A DNA stretch of 64,000 nt, from contig CAJUKP010000006.1 of the NCBI GenBank assembly GCA_910587165.1, forward strand, positions 1 to 64,000, read 5' to 3'. Each line of letters starts with the position of its first letter. Within the stretch, counting starts at the first letter, position 1. Position numbers and translations under genes: made by a program. Below, piece after piece: positions 26,026 through 35,455 of the stretch. Below the pieces are notes generated by a model. The model ran no database searches and was not told the DNA's origin. It saw only the letters and a program-made list of their open reading frames with translations. The stretch is from an uncultured Duncaniella sp. GTDB lineage: Bacteria > Bacteroidota > Bacteroidia > Bacteroidales > Muribaculaceae.

Positions 26026-28272
26026 TTATTTGCGGCGGTGTTTCTTTTTGCCGTGCTGTTGTTGATTGAGAATAGCCTTGGAACTACCTTTTTTGCCCAT
26101 GTAATCCTCACCTCTCAGATCATTGCCCTTATCATCGAGAAGCACAAAATCAAGCTGCTTCTTTTCAAGATCGGCACGGGCCACCTTAATATCCACATTA
26201 TCGCCGAGACGATAGCGGTGATTGTGCCTACGTCCAATAAGACAATGATTCTTCTCGTCGAAATCGTAAAAATCGTCGGCAAGATCACGCATGGGTATCA
26301 GTCCTTCGCAAAGGTTGTCATTGAGCTCAACATACAGTCCCCACTCTGTGACACCTGAGATGATGCCCGAGAATGACTCTCCGAGATGCGACTGCATATA
26401 CTCAACCTGCTTGTACTTTATCGAAGCGCGCTCAGCTGTGGCCGCGAGCTGTTCCATCTCACTGGAATGCTTGCACTGGTCCTCGAGCTTCTGCAGATTC
26501 ACGCTCCTCCCGCCTGCAAGATAACGGGCAAGCAACCTGTGGACCATCATGTCGGGGTAGCGGCGTATCGGCGAGGTGAAATGTGTATAGTAGTCAAACC
26601 CAAGTCCATAATGGCCGATATTATCAGTCGTATAAATAGCCTTTGCCATAGAGCGTATGGCGAGAGTTGCGAGATAATTCTCCTCACCCTTGCCTTTCAC
26701 CTCTGCAAGCATCTTGTTGATGGACCTGTTGATCTCTTTCGGAGTACCCGATGACTTGATCTTGTAGCCGAAAGCCCTGGCAATAGCCGCGAGATCGGCC
26801 AGTCTCTGCGGATCAGGCACATCATGCACACGATAGACAAACGCTTTGGCTTTCTTTTTGCCCTGTGGTTTGCCCACGAATGCAGCCACCGTCTTGTTGG
26901 CAAGGAGCATGAACTCCTCGATAAGTTTATTGGCATCCTTTGACACCTTGAAGTATACTCCGGTAGGTGTGCCGTCAGGAGTTATGTCAAATTTGACCTC
27001 CGCTCTATCAAACTCTACCGAACCATCCTCATAACGTTGTCTGCGGAGCTCTTTGGCCATGGAATCAAGTTTGAGTATGGCTTCTACGCAATCACCCATA
27101 CCTGTCTCGATCACACTTTGCGCCTCCTCATAGGAGAATCGGCGGTCGGACCGGATGACTGTCCGGGCAATCTTCGAGCTGTGCACTCTCGCGTCATCAT
27201 CCATTTCGAATATGACCGAGAAAGCAAGCTTCTCCTCGTCCGGACGCAGAGAACATATACCGTTGCACAGATGCTCGGGAAGCATCGGAACCACCCTATC
27301 CACAAGATATACCGAGGTAGCTCTCTTCTGAGCCTCCTTGTCTATGATAGTGTCAGGCAGCACATAATGGGTGACATCGGCAATATGAACGCCGACCTCA
27401 TATCTCCCGTTTGGAAGACTCTTGAATGACAGCGCATCATCGAAATCCTTAGCATCGTGCGGATCTATCGTGAACGTGAGAGTATCACGCATATCAATAC
27501 GTGTTGCCACCTCTTCGTCCGTTATACCGGCGCCAATCTTATTGGCTGCAGTCTCAACTGCCTGCGGATATTTATACGGAAGTCCGAACTCCGCAAGTAT
27601 GGCATGGATTTCCGTGTTGTTCTCTCCGGCCTTGCCAAGAATGTCGATCACCTCACCGCTGGGGTTCTTCATGTCATCCTTCCATTCGGTGATACGCACG
27701 ACAGCCTTGTCACCGGTCATTCCACCTTTGAGCTTTGCCTTGGGAATGAAAATATCGGTAGCAAGAAATTTGCTGTCAGTAAGAAGATATCCGAAATGAC
27801 GGTCAACTTTCAATGTGCCTATGAAAGTCTGCTCCTTCTTCTCGATAATCTCGATCACTTCCGCTTCAGTCTCAGCCCCTCGGCGATGGGCGGCAATATT
27901 AACACGGACACGGTCGCCGTTGAGTGCGTGCATCGACTTGCGTTCAGCCACGAATATGGTCTCGCCATCCGCCTCTGTCACAACGGAGTTCTTTCCATTG
28001 CTACGCCGGACAAAGATTCCGATAGCCTCATTGCCTCGTTGGGGAGATTTGTATTTGCCCGGGGAAACTTCAATGATCTCCCCATTGAAAGCCATCTCGA
28101 CAAGCATGAGAGCGATATTGCGCTGCTGGACAGCAGTTTTAGCACCAATAGCATGGGCTACCTGCTTATAATTATATGTATTGTTTTTCTGCTGTGCCAC
28201 AAACTCCTCGACACTCTTCTGAAGTGCAGACTGTGTACGGCTTATAGCAGATTTGCTTGTTGTCTTAGCCAT
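26026..28272 (-). CDS. rnr: Ribonuclease R
   Basis: A 748-residue 3'-5' exoribonuclease that degrades structured RNA. In order: an N-terminal helix-turn-helix-like region, cold-shock OB folds (about 80-220), the RNB catalytic domain with the acidic cluster FTIDPHDAKDFDDAL (about 265-280) and TSPIRRYPDMMVHR, a C-terminal S1 domain (SGIISGVTEWGLYVELNDN), and a very basic tail ending GKKKHRRK. It follows gyrB by 77 nt, separated by an inverted repeat, and is probably first of the rnr-ruvC operon. Confidence 0.96.
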   Translation of the reverse strand: MAKTTSKSAISRTQSALQKSVEEFVAQQKNNTYNYKQVAHAIGAKTAVQQRNIALMLVEMAFNGEIIEVSPGKYKSPQRGNEAIGIFVRRSNGKNSVVTEADGETIFVAERKSMHALNGDRVRVNIAAHRRGAETEAEVIEIIEKKEQTFIGTLKVDRHFGYLLTDSKFLATDIFIPKAKLKGGMTGDKAVVRITEWKDDMKNPSGEVIDILGKAGENNTEIHAILAEFGLPYKYPQAVETAANKIGAGITDEEVATRIDMRDTLTFTIDPHDAKDFDDALSFKSLPNGRYEVGVHIADVTHYVLPDTIIDKEAQKRATSVYLVDRVVPMLPEHLCNGICSLRPDEEKLAFSVIFEMDDDARVHSSKIARTVIRSDRRFSYEEAQSVIETGMGDCVEAILKLDSMAKELRRQRYEDGSVEFDRAEVKFDITPDGTPTGVYFKVSKDANKLIEEFMLLANKTVAAFVGKPQGKKKAKAFVYRVHDVPDPQRLADLAAIARAFGYKIKSSGTPKEINRSINKMLAEVKGKGEENYLATLAIRSMAKAIYTTDNIGHYGLGFDYYTHFTSPIRRYPDMMVHRLLARYLAGGRSVNLQKLEDQCKHSSEMEQLAATAERASIKYKQVEYMQSHLGESFSGIISGVTEWGLYVELNDNLCEGLIPMRDLADDFYDFDEKNHCLIGRRHNHRYRLGDNVDIKVARADLEKKQLDFVLLDDKGNDLRGEDYMGKKGSSKAILNQQQHGKKKHRRK

Positions 28273-28294
28273 AGTGATGATTTTAATGGGATAT

Positions 28295-28323
28295 GCTTTT
28301 TATATTATATAATTATAAAAAGC
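28295..28323. repeat. 10-bp inverted repeat between gyrB and rnr
   Basis: GCTTTTTATA (28295-28304) and TATAAAAAGC (28314-28323) pair perfectly around a 9-nt A/T loop. It may be a weak terminator for gyrB, since the stem itself is T-rich, or an mRNA processing site. There is no separate T-run. Confidence 0.45.
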
Positions 28324-28349
28324 GGTCTAAAGTTTACCCCGCCGGCAAA

Positions 28350-30293
28350 TTAAGCGTCAATATTTGCGTAATTGGCGTTTGTCTCGATGAAATCTCGACG
28401 TGGACCGACATCCTCGCCCATCAGCATAGAGAAAATACGGTCAGCCTCTGCTGCATCGGTGATTGTGACCCTCTTGAGGAGACGCTGCTCGGGATCCATC
28501 GTGGTGTCGCGCAGCTCCTCGGCTGACATCTCACCAAGACCTTTATATCGCTGCACTTTGGTTTTCTCGCCGTTCACAGCAATAAACTGCTGCACCTGGG
28601 CATCCGTCCAGCAATATTCCTCCACTTTGCCACGCGAGCACTTATACAAAGGCGGTGTGGCCAAATACAGATAGCCATTCTCGATTACAGGACGCATACG
28701 GCGGAAGAAGAAGGTCATGAGTAGAGTGGCGATATGGCTTCCGTCCACATCGGCATCGGTCATGATTATTATCTTGTGATATGCAAGACGGGAGATGTTG
28801 ATGGCCATGGGATCTTCATCCGTACCAATGCTCACACGCATTGCCCTGTAAAGGCTCTGGATCTCCTGATTGTCAAGTATCTTGTGATCCATAGCCTTCT
28901 CCACGTTAAGGATTTTTCCACGCAGAGGAAGGATGGCCTGAAATGTTCTGTCGCGACCCTGCTTTGCGGTTCCACCTGCAGAATCACCCTCGACGAGGAA
29001 GAGTTCACAATCCTCGGCATGACGGGAGGAGCAATCGGCGAGCTTACCGGGGAGTCCGCCTCCGGCAAGCGGAGATTTGCGGAGGATCTTGTTTCGGGCG
29101 TTATATGCCGCATGACGGGCCTGGGCTGCAAGAGCCACTTTCTCTACAATTGTTTTTGCCTGCTTGGGATGCTCCTCCAGATAATAGCGGAGAGCTTCAC
29201 TCACAGCCGATGAAACGGCACCGGCCACCTCACTGTTACCAAGTTTGGTTTTGGTCTGCCCCTCGAACTGTGGTTCGAGGACTTTTACGGATATGACCGC
29301 GGTCAGACCCTCACGGAAGTCATCGCCACTAACCTCTACCTTTACTTTATCGAAAAGTTTGTTATCCTCGGCATACTTCTTCAATGTAGTGGTCAGGCCA
29401 CGACGGAAGCCACTCAGATGGGTTCCACCTTCGATAGTGTTGATGTTATTGACAAATGAATGCACGTTCTCATTGAAAGTGGTATTATAAGTCAACGCCA
29501 CCTCGACCGGAATACCCTGTCGCTCTGTCGTGAGATGGATCACATCATTTATAAGTGACTCCTTGTTGGAATCAATATATTCAACAAACTCCCTGAGTCC
29601 GTCCTTGGAATAGAACACATCTCTCTTAGGATTTCCCTCTCCGTCAAGCTGGCGCTTGTCAGTAAGCGTCAGTGTGATTCCTGCATTCAGGAATGCAAGA
29701 TCACGAAGGCGGACAGAAAGTGTATTGTAATCATATACGGTTTCGGTGAAGATAGATGCATCAGGTTTGAAAGTGACTGTCGTACCGGTCTCATCACTCT
29801 CTCCGATCACCTCAAGCTGAGAGGTCGGCTTTCCACAGGAAAACTCCTGCATATATATCTTGCCATCTCTACGCACCTCCGCACGGAGATATGTCGAAAG
29901 CGCATTCACGCAACTTACGCCGACACCATGAAGACCACCTGACACCTTGTAGGAACCCTTGTCAAATTTACCTCCGGCATGAAGAACTGTCAACACAACT
30001 TCAAGGGCGCTTTTGTGTTCTTTCTCATGCATATCCACCGGGATACCGCGGCCATTGTCAACGACTGTGATGGAGTTATCCTCGTTGATAGACACCTCGA
30101 TATGAGTTGCATATCCAGCCAGAGCCTCGTCGATGGAGTTGTCCACCACCTCATATACGAGATGATGCAGACCTTTGGCACTGATGTCGCCGATGTACAT
30201 GGCAGGGCGCTTTCTTACTGCCTCAAGTCCTTCGAGCACCTGAATATTGCTCGCACTGTATTCGTGTTGTTTCTCTTTATCTTCTGCTGACAT
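28350..30293 (-). CDS. gyrB: DNA gyrase subunit B
   Basis: ATPase subunit of the type II topoisomerase that introduces negative supercoils. The 647 residues contain the GHKL ATPase segment YEVVDNSIDEALAGY and GRGIPVDMHEKE, the transducer domain, the TOPRIM motifs ELFLVEGDSAGG and IIMTDADVDGSH, and the C-terminal GEMSAEELRDTTMDPEQR. The frame extends to 30368, but the ATG at 30293 gives the usual N-terminus and lies downstream of a good promoter at 30370-30400. Confidence 0.97.
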   Translation of the reverse strand: MSAEDKEKQHEYSASNIQVLEGLEAVRKRPAMYIGDISAKGLHHLVYEVVDNSIDEALAGYATHIEVSINEDNSITVVDNGRGIPVDMHEKEHKSALEVVLTVLHAGGKFDKGSYKVSGGLHGVGVSCVNALSTYLRAEVRRDGKIYMQEFSCGKPTSQLEVIGESDETGTTVTFKPDASIFTETVYDYNTLSVRLRDLAFLNAGITLTLTDKRQLDGEGNPKRDVFYSKDGLREFVEYIDSNKESLINDVIHLTTERQGIPVEVALTYNTTFNENVHSFVNNINTIEGGTHLSGFRRGLTTTLKKYAEDNKLFDKVKVEVSGDDFREGLTAVISVKVLEPQFEGQTKTKLGNSEVAGAVSSAVSEALRYYLEEHPKQAKTIVEKVALAAQARHAAYNARNKILRKSPLAGGGLPGKLADCSSRHAEDCELFLVEGDSAGGTAKQGRDRTFQAILPLRGKILNVEKAMDHKILDNQEIQSLYRAMRVSIGTDEDPMAINISRLAYHKIIIMTDADVDGSHIATLLMTFFFRRMRPVIENGYLYLATPPLYKCSRGKVEEYCWTDAQVQQFIAVNGEKTKVQRYKGLGEMSAEELRDTTMDPEQRLLKRVTITDAAEADRIFSMLMGEDVGPRRDFIETNANYANIDA

Positions 30294-30369
30294 TGCGTGA
30301 TAAATGATTATTCTTCTTTTTATATTCTTATCCTCGGCCGGCGAGCCTGTCGCCTTCCTTTGGAGCATA

Positions 30370-30400
30370 CAAATTTACGCATTTTTTTTCGAACCGCAAA
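30370..30400 (-). promoter_or_regulatory. Promoter of gyrB
   Basis: On the minus strand TTTG (30397-30400), 19-bp spacer, TAAATTTG (30370-30377). Transcription should start near 30363, giving a leader of about 70 nt. Confidence 0.8.
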
Positions 30401-30502
30401 ACCATTTGGCCCATCTCGCTCATTTTTCCGCCCGCAATCGGAGGCACACGGCTCAATATAGCCCCCTATTACTTCACCTTTATCCGCGAAAACAGAGGCT
30501 GA

Positions 30503-31285
30503 TCAGTCTTTTACAAGTATTTGTGACAACCGGTGCTCAAGATCCGTAGAACTAAGACGGGTAGTGAGAGCACCCTTGTGTGCGACAGATATATTGCCGG
30601 TTTCCTCAGACACAACTATGGCGAACGCATCTGTGGCCTGTGAGATACCAAGCGCCGAACGATGGCGCAGGCCAAGAGCTCTCGGGACATTCCGGTCATG
30701 ACTCACGGGAAGTATACAGCCGGCGCTGCAGATTCTTGTACCGTCTATGATCATTGCTCCATCATGAAGCGGAGAGTTCTTAAAAAAGATATTCTCTATC
30801 AAACGGGAATTGATATCGGCATCTATTATATCCCCGCTCTTCTCGTATGATTCAAGAGGCATCTCCTGTCTTATCACAATGAGTGCCCCGGTCTTGGTCT
30901 TTGCCATATTCATACAAGCATAGACAATCGGCAGCACATACTTGCGAGCATCCGAGTTTTCGGCCGCCTTGTCATGCCTGAATAGATTCTTGAGAAACCT
31001 CCACCTCTTATGATCACCAAGCTCAACAAGGAAACGCTTGATCTGATCTTGAAAAAGGATGACCAGAACCAGCATACCGATCCCCATAAACTGATCGAGG
31101 ATACTTCCGAGAAGCTTCAGCTCAAGTATCTGAGAAGTTATGACCCAGACCACAATGAACGCGAGCACCCCGAAAAAGATATTGATCGTGCCGCTCTCCT
31201 TCATTATCCTGTAAAGATAAAAAAGAAGCAAAGCCACGATGGCTATATCAAAGGCATCTTTTATTCCAAACTGTTCCACGATCAA
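30503..31285 (-). CDS. cdaA: Diadenylate cyclase, membrane type
   Basis: Makes the second messenger c-di-AMP from two ATP. The 260 residues have three N-terminal membrane segments (about 10-80) and a DisA_N cyclase domain with the active-site motifs LHDGAMIIDG and RHRSALG, plus GALIVI. The start is non-ATG: TTG at 31285 overlaps the folP stop (TTGA), and a GTG two codons later is the alternative. The folP overlap implies translational coupling. The partners CdaR and GlmM are not in the window. Confidence 0.93.
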   Translation of the reverse strand: MIVEQFGIKDAFDIAIVALLLFYLYRIMKESGTINIFFGVLAFIVVWVITSQILELKLLGSILDQFMGIGMLVLVILFQDQIKRFLVELGDHKRWRFLKNLFRHDKAAENSDARKYVLPIVYACMNMAKTKTGALIVIRQEMPLESYEKSGDIIDADINSRLIENIFFKNSPLHDGAMIIDGTRICSAGCILPVSHDRNVPRALGLRHRSALGISQATDAFAIVVSEETGNISVAHKGALTTRLSSTDLEHRLSQILVKD

Positions 31286-32124
31286 TTATCAGTTAAAGTA
31301 AATAACTTCACAGCCTCAACAGCCTCCTTCACATCATGCACACGAAGTATGGACGCTCCGGAAGCCAGGGCAAGAGTATTGAGAACCGTCGTTCCATTAA
31401 GAGCCTCATCAGATGTAATCCCGAGAGGTTTCGTTATCATGGACTTTCTCGAGACACCGACAAGCAAAGGTTCATCAAAGGCTTCGCAAAACGCGCCGAG
31501 ATTGCGCATCAGTTCATAATTCTGCTCCATTGTTTTACTGAACCCAAAACCGGGATCCAGTATTATGTCGGACACACCGGCAAGACGCAGGACACGAACC
31601 CTCTCTGACAGCTCACCAATCACATCCGCTGTCACATCATCATACTCAGTGTGCTGCTGCATCGTCGTCGGATTACCTCTCATGTGCATCAGCACATAAG
31701 GCACACCGAGTTCAGCCACCGTAGCCGGCATCATCTCATCAAGAGTACCGCCGGATATATCATTTATTATATCCGCCCCAAGTCCCCTCACACAAGCCGA
31801 GGCAACCTCTGACCGGAACGTATCGACCGACACCATGACATCCGGAGCCATCTTCTTTATGACTCCCAGACCCATTTCAACCCTTCGGAGCTCACGGTCC
31901 GTACAAACGTCATCAGCACCGGGACGCGAGGAATATCCACCCACATCAAGAATATCCACTCCTGCCTCGACCATCTGCTCCACTTTGGAGATTATTTCCG
32001 CATCACAATAATTACGCGATCTCCCATAGAAGGAATCAGGCGTGACGTTGACTATACCCATCACCAGAGGGCGGTCGAATACGCGGAGCTTACCACGAAT
32101 ATTTAAGGAGAACTGTCGGAACAT
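31282..32124 (-). CDS. folP: Dihydropteroate synthase
   Basis: Condenses p-aminobenzoate with dihydropterin diphosphate in folate synthesis. The 280 residues carry MGIVNVTPDSFY, DVGGYSSRPGA, the loop around DIINDISGG, PYVLMHMRGNP and DPGFGFSKT. The frame extends to a GTG at 32154, but that codon overlaps a possible -7 element and the ATG at 32124 gives the usual spacing. It is translationally coupled to cdaA by a 4-nt overlap. A terminator of an upstream transcript lies 62 nt before the start (32186-32222), so leader attenuation is possible. Confidence 0.94.
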   Translation of the reverse strand: MFRQFSLNIRGKLRVFDRPLVMGIVNVTPDSFYGRSRNYCDAEIISKVEQMVEAGVDILDVGGYSSRPGADDVCTDRELRRVEMGLGVIKKMAPDVMVSVDTFRSEVASACVRGLGADIINDISGGTLDEMMPATVAELGVPYVLMHMRGNPTTMQQHTEYDDVTADVIGELSERVRVLRLAGVSDIILDPGFGFSKTMEQNYELMRNLGAFCEAFDEPLLVGVSRKSMITKPLGITSDEALNGTTVLNTLALASGASILRVHDVKEAVEAVKLFTLTDN

Positions 32125-32185
32125 GGTCTGAAATATATGCTGCGAAATTACCACTTTTTTACGACATATTAAAACAAGTATACAT

Positions 32186-32222
32186 AAAAAACACTATGGG
32201 TCTCGCCTCCCGGCGAAACCCA
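32186..32222 (-). terminator. Intrinsic terminator of the small RNA upstream of folP
   Basis: The 11-bp arms 32197-32207 and 32212-32222 pair around a 4-nt loop. The only plus-strand mismatch (C202/A217 of the 32-kb block) becomes a G-U pair in minus-strand RNA, and AAAAAA at 32186-32191 gives a U6 tract for minus transcripts. Direction is therefore minus. Confidence 0.75.
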
Positions 32223-32375
32223 CATGCAGTCTTAGTAATAAGGCTCTACAAACCTAACATAAAAAACACATTTACTATTATGCAATTCGTTTACGGTAAT
32301 CCATGCATCAATAATACGAAAAGTATAATTCCACTAACTAATTTCTTCTCGGAAATACCTTGTCACAGGCTTTTC
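32186..32375 (-). ncRNA. Candidate small RNA A, about 190 nt
   Basis: Between the promoter-like sequence at 32382-32412 and the terminator at 32186-32222 there is no convincing reading frame. The segment is A/T-rich, unlike the surrounding genes. It is transcribed away from the DUF6377 gene that ends at 32593 and toward folP. It is either a free small RNA or a 5' leader of folP-cdaA that ends in an attenuator. The 5' end is estimated from the promoter. The rest of this 468-bp gap (32125-32185, 32413-32592) shows nothing I can name. Confidence 0.45.
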
Positions 32376-32381
32376 ACATCA

Positions 32382-32412
32382 CAAAATTACGCACAAATAC
32401 GAATGAAATCAA
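32382..32412 (-). promoter_or_regulatory. Promoter of candidate RNA A
   Basis: On the minus strand TTGA (32409-32412), 19-bp spacer, TAATTTTG (32382-32389), continuing TGATGT. The 14 bases TAATTTTGTGATGT also occur at the promoter of candidate RNA B (53363-53376). Confidence 0.6.
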
Positions 32413-32592
32413 GCAGGCATGATTCCAAGTGAGCCGCCTTACAAGGTTTTATAATAATAAATTGCTTATTATCAATATTTTAATATTAGGATATGCAACT
32501 AATTATATAGATAACAATGATAGCCTAAAGTATATAAAAAGATAAATCCGACGGTATTAAATGATAATCGGCAATGGGTATAGAATGTTAAA

Positions 32593-34179
32593 TCACGATA
32601 TGGATTTTATACCCATGACGTTTTTCTCAAATCCGTCCCTGTCCACTGCACGGGCCTTGAACTTATTTCTATATGTATATATCGTATACACTGAATAATT
32701 CAACATCTGGGCGATACGCGAAGTATCATCTATTCCAAGCCTCATGAGTGCCAAGATACGCAAGTCAGTATTAAGTTTCTCGCCCTCCTTCAGGATAATC
32801 CTTCGCTCCGGATCAAGAAGCGAGTTTACATCATCCACAAAGGTGGGATATATGTGAAGGAACGCATCATCAAACACCTCATAGAATTCCTCGGATTGCT
32901 CCTCTATAAACTTACCTGATTTTGTAAGCTTGAACAGATCCTCTACTTTTCCGGCAGAGATCTTACGGTTAACCATCTTATTAAACTGAGTCAGCTTGTC
33001 CATATATATTGAACAGAGATTCAGGAATTGCGTAATGTACACATCCTTGGTTTTGTTGGCTTCCTCAAGATTAACGGCCATACTTTTAAGCTGGATATTC
33101 TTCTTCTTCACAAGCAGCGCGACGAGTCCGAGCACCACAATCAGCACAGCCATCAGAATTATAAAAGTATAAATCCTCCTCTGTGATGCCTGCAATTCCG
33201 CTCTATGGGCATTCTCTATATATGGTATCGCCTGCGATGTCTGTATAATACGGAGAGACACATTGCAATCCACAGCATTTTTCAGCGCGATGGATAGATA
33301 ATTGTGCGCTCTCTCCACATCCTCATGCTTGAAAAGCATCTTGCCCAGCTCTTGCAGAGATGTCACCTCAAGTGTCGCACACTTGGTGTCGGATATTGCC
33401 GAAAGTGCAAGATAGTACATATAGCCCAACTCATCACCTTTCGCATGAGCGATATCGGCCAGCATATGGGTGGCTCTCGCATAGAAAGGATGCGTCACAT
33501 CTATCTCATCAACAAGTTCAAGCAATATCCCCTTCGCCTTGGAATATTCCCCTTTCAAGAGAGATACCTCTCCGCTGTTCAGCCTGTACTTCTCGGAACT
33601 GCTGTCAAGTTCCCTCAGCAGCCCGAGCTGGGCATCATGGTGTTTTTCCGAATACTCTTTGTATACCTCAGGCGAGGACACGAAGAAATTACCAATAAAC
33701 GATGACATCTGCCGCACAGCATCGAAATATTCTGCCCTCAAGCCAGGAGGCACCCCTGCCAAGGCGATGGAATCCATGAGCTCATTGGCTCTTTCGATGC
33801 GCAATTGCAGCGGAAGATATGTCGCCGCCCTCAGGGCAAATCTGACAGCAGTAGAGTCAAGCCCCTGAGCTATCGACCTGACATATCCCTCATTAAAAAA
33901 AAGGACTGCCGAGTCTGTATTGAACGCACTGTAGTTATCCCCGATCTCGAGCATGACAGCAAGTTTCAATGACTCCGCCGCATCTCGTCTGACAAGGAGA
34001 CCCTTCAGGGAGTCGATACTGGATCTTCTCGAATCAATATACTCCTCGCGTCTCTCAAGTTCACTATCGAGTACCCTCAAAATAGAGGCGACATCGCCAT
34101 CGGTTACCGGAACGGCAACCGAGGCGATGACGCCCGCTATAAATGAGAAAAATGATATTATCTGTCTGAAACAGCGCAC
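32593..34179 (-). CDS. DUF6377-type membrane-anchored regulator (first copy)
   Basis: A 528-residue protein with an N-terminal signal/anchor, TPR-like helical repeats in the presumed periplasm (about 60-330), one membrane segment (about 336-357), a coiled coil, and a cytoplasmic C-terminal region. The last 60 residues contain LRILALMRLGIDDTSRIAQ and YTIYTYRNKFKARA, which look like a LuxR/sigma-4-type helix-turn-helix. I infer a one-component transcription regulator sensing periplasmic or envelope state. The start is GTG at 34179, chosen because it begins the signal sequence; there is no ATG. It lies 8 nt after purT. The paralogue is at 51627-53204. Targets are unknown. Confidence 0.8.
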   Translation of the reverse strand: MRCFRQIISFFSFIAGVIASVAVPVTDGDVASILRVLDSELERREEYIDSRRSSIDSLKGLLVRRDAAESLKLAVMLEIGDNYSAFNTDSAVLFFNEGYVRSIAQGLDSTAVRFALRAATYLPLQLRIERANELMDSIALAGVPPGLRAEYFDAVRQMSSFIGNFFVSSPEVYKEYSEKHHDAQLGLLRELDSSSEKYRLNSGEVSLLKGEYSKAKGILLELVDEIDVTHPFYARATHMLADIAHAKGDELGYMYYLALSAISDTKCATLEVTSLQELGKMLFKHEDVERAHNYLSIALKNAVDCNVSLRIIQTSQAIPYIENAHRAELQASQRRIYTFIILMAVLIVVLGLVALLVKKKNIQLKSMAVNLEEANKTKDVYITQFLNLCSIYMDKLTQFNKMVNRKISAGKVEDLFKLTKSGKFIEEQSEEFYEVFDDAFLHIYPTFVDDVNSLLDPERRIILKEGEKLNTDLRILALMRLGIDDTSRIAQMLNYSVYTIYTYRNKFKARAVDRDGFEKNVMGIKSIS

Positions 34180-34187
34180 ATCTCTGT

Positions 34188-35372
34188 CTATTTTACATTT
34201 ACTTTAAGCTTTTCATACGCGCGTTCAGCCTTTGCCCGCGCCTCTTCAACTGAATCAGCGGTTGCGAGAATCACACCCATACGACGGTGACCCTTGATCT
34301 CGGGCTTACCGAAAATACGCATCTGGACCCCGGGCTCTTCAAGAACCTTTTCAAGATTGTCCATCTCTATTTCACAAGTGTCACCTTCGACAACAACCGC
34401 ACGCGAAGCAGACGGGCCAAGGAAGCGGATTGCAGGAACAGGAAGACCGAGAAGAGCACGGGCATGAAGTGCAAACTCGCTCTGATCCTGCGAAATCATG
34501 GTGACCATACCGGTGTCATGAGGACGGGGTGACACCTCGCTGAATATCACATCATTGCCCTTGACAAACAGCTCGACGCCAAAAATTCCGTAGCCACCGA
34601 GCGCATCAGTTACCTTGCCGGCTATCTCACAAGCCGCCGCTTTAGCCTCGGCAGTCATAGCCTGAGGCTGCCATGAGTAACGATAGTCGCCATCGACCTG
34701 AACATGGCCTATAGGCTCACAGAAGCAGGTGCCGGCCACTGATCTGACAGTCAGGAGCGTGATCTCATAATCGAAATCAACAAAGCCCTCGACAATCACG
34801 CGTCCGGCTCCGGCACGTCCACCCTCCTGAGCTATACGCCAGGAGCGTTCAATGTCATCCTCGGTCTTGATCACACTCTGGCCATGACCACTCGACGACA
34901 TAATGGGCTTCACCACACAGGGAATGCCTATCTCCTTCACTGCCTCCACAAACTCCTCGTAGTCGGAAGCAAAACGATAGGGCGAGGTTTTCACGCCGAG
35001 TTCCTCGGCAGCCAACCTGCGGATACCCTCACGGTTCATAGTGAGAAATGCGGCATTTGCGGTCGGAGTCACATGATAACCCTCTTTTTCAAGAGCCACA
35101 AGTTCAGGAGTGGCAATCGCTTCCACCTCAGGAATAATATGATCAGGATTCTCCTCCACAATAGTCTTGCGGAGTTTGTCTCCATCGAGCATACTGAAGA
35201 CGTGCGAACGATCTGCCACGTGCATGGCAGGCGCATTGGCATACTTGTCACAGGCAACTACCTCGACCCCCATTCTCTGGAGCTCAATTGCCACTTCCTT
35301 TCCCAATTCGCCACTGCCAAGCAGCATTGCCTTACGGCCACTCGGAGTAAATTTGCTACCGATTTTTGACAT
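34188..35372 (-). CDS. purT: Phosphoribosylglycinamide formyltransferase 2 (formate-dependent)
   Basis: ATP-grasp enzyme making formyl-GAR from formate in purine synthesis, the folate-independent alternative to PurN. The 394 residues contain the N-terminal LLGSGELGKEVAIELQRMG, IPEVEAIATPELV, the ATP-grasp VVKPIMSSSGHGQS and the C-terminal FGVELFVKGNDVIFSEVSPRPHDTG. A promoter-like sequence at 35456-35488 and a leader hairpin at 35420-35452 precede it. A DUF6377 gene follows 8 nt downstream and is probably co-transcribed. Confidence 0.96.
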   Translation of the reverse strand: MSKIGSKFTPSGRKAMLLGSGELGKEVAIELQRMGVEVVACDKYANAPAMHVADRSHVFSMLDGDKLRKTIVEENPDHIIPEVEAIATPELVALEKEGYHVTPTANAAFLTMNREGIRRLAAEELGVKTSPYRFASDYEEFVEAVKEIGIPCVVKPIMSSSGHGQSVIKTEDDIERSWRIAQEGGRAGAGRVIVEGFVDFDYEITLLTVRSVAGTCFCEPIGHVQVDGDYRYSWQPQAMTAEAKAAACEIAGKVTDALGGYGIFGVELFVKGNDVIFSEVSPRPHDTGMVTMISQDQSEFALHARALLGLPVPAIRFLGPSASRAVVVEGDTCEIEMDNLEKVLEEPGVQMRIFGKPEIKGHRRMGVILATADSVEEARAKAERAYEKLKVNVK

Positions 35373-35419
35373 AATTCCTTACTATTGTGATTGGTTATAT
35401 TGTTAAAGAAATCTCTGAA

Positions 35420-35452
35420 TCGCAAGCCAGGGGATTTGCCATGGCTTCGCGA
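35420..35452 (-). promoter_or_regulatory. Leader hairpin of purT
   Basis: On the minus strand TCGC-G-AAGCCA pairs with TGGCTT-GCGA (10 bp, one bulged G, 12-nt loop). It falls at or near the predicted 5' end of the purT mRNA and may act in mRNA stability or regulation. It does not match the purine riboswitch core I know. Confidence 0.35.
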
Positions 35453-35455
35453 CTG

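Noticed and set aside
28295..28323. Intrinsic terminator of gyrB
   Set aside because: The stem is perfect but A/T-rich, and no separate T-run follows, so it is listed only as an inverted repeat.
27457..28353. 298-codon open frame antisense to rnr
   Set aside because: It mirrors the rnr coding frame, has no promoter-like sequence or recognisable domain, and rnr is certain.
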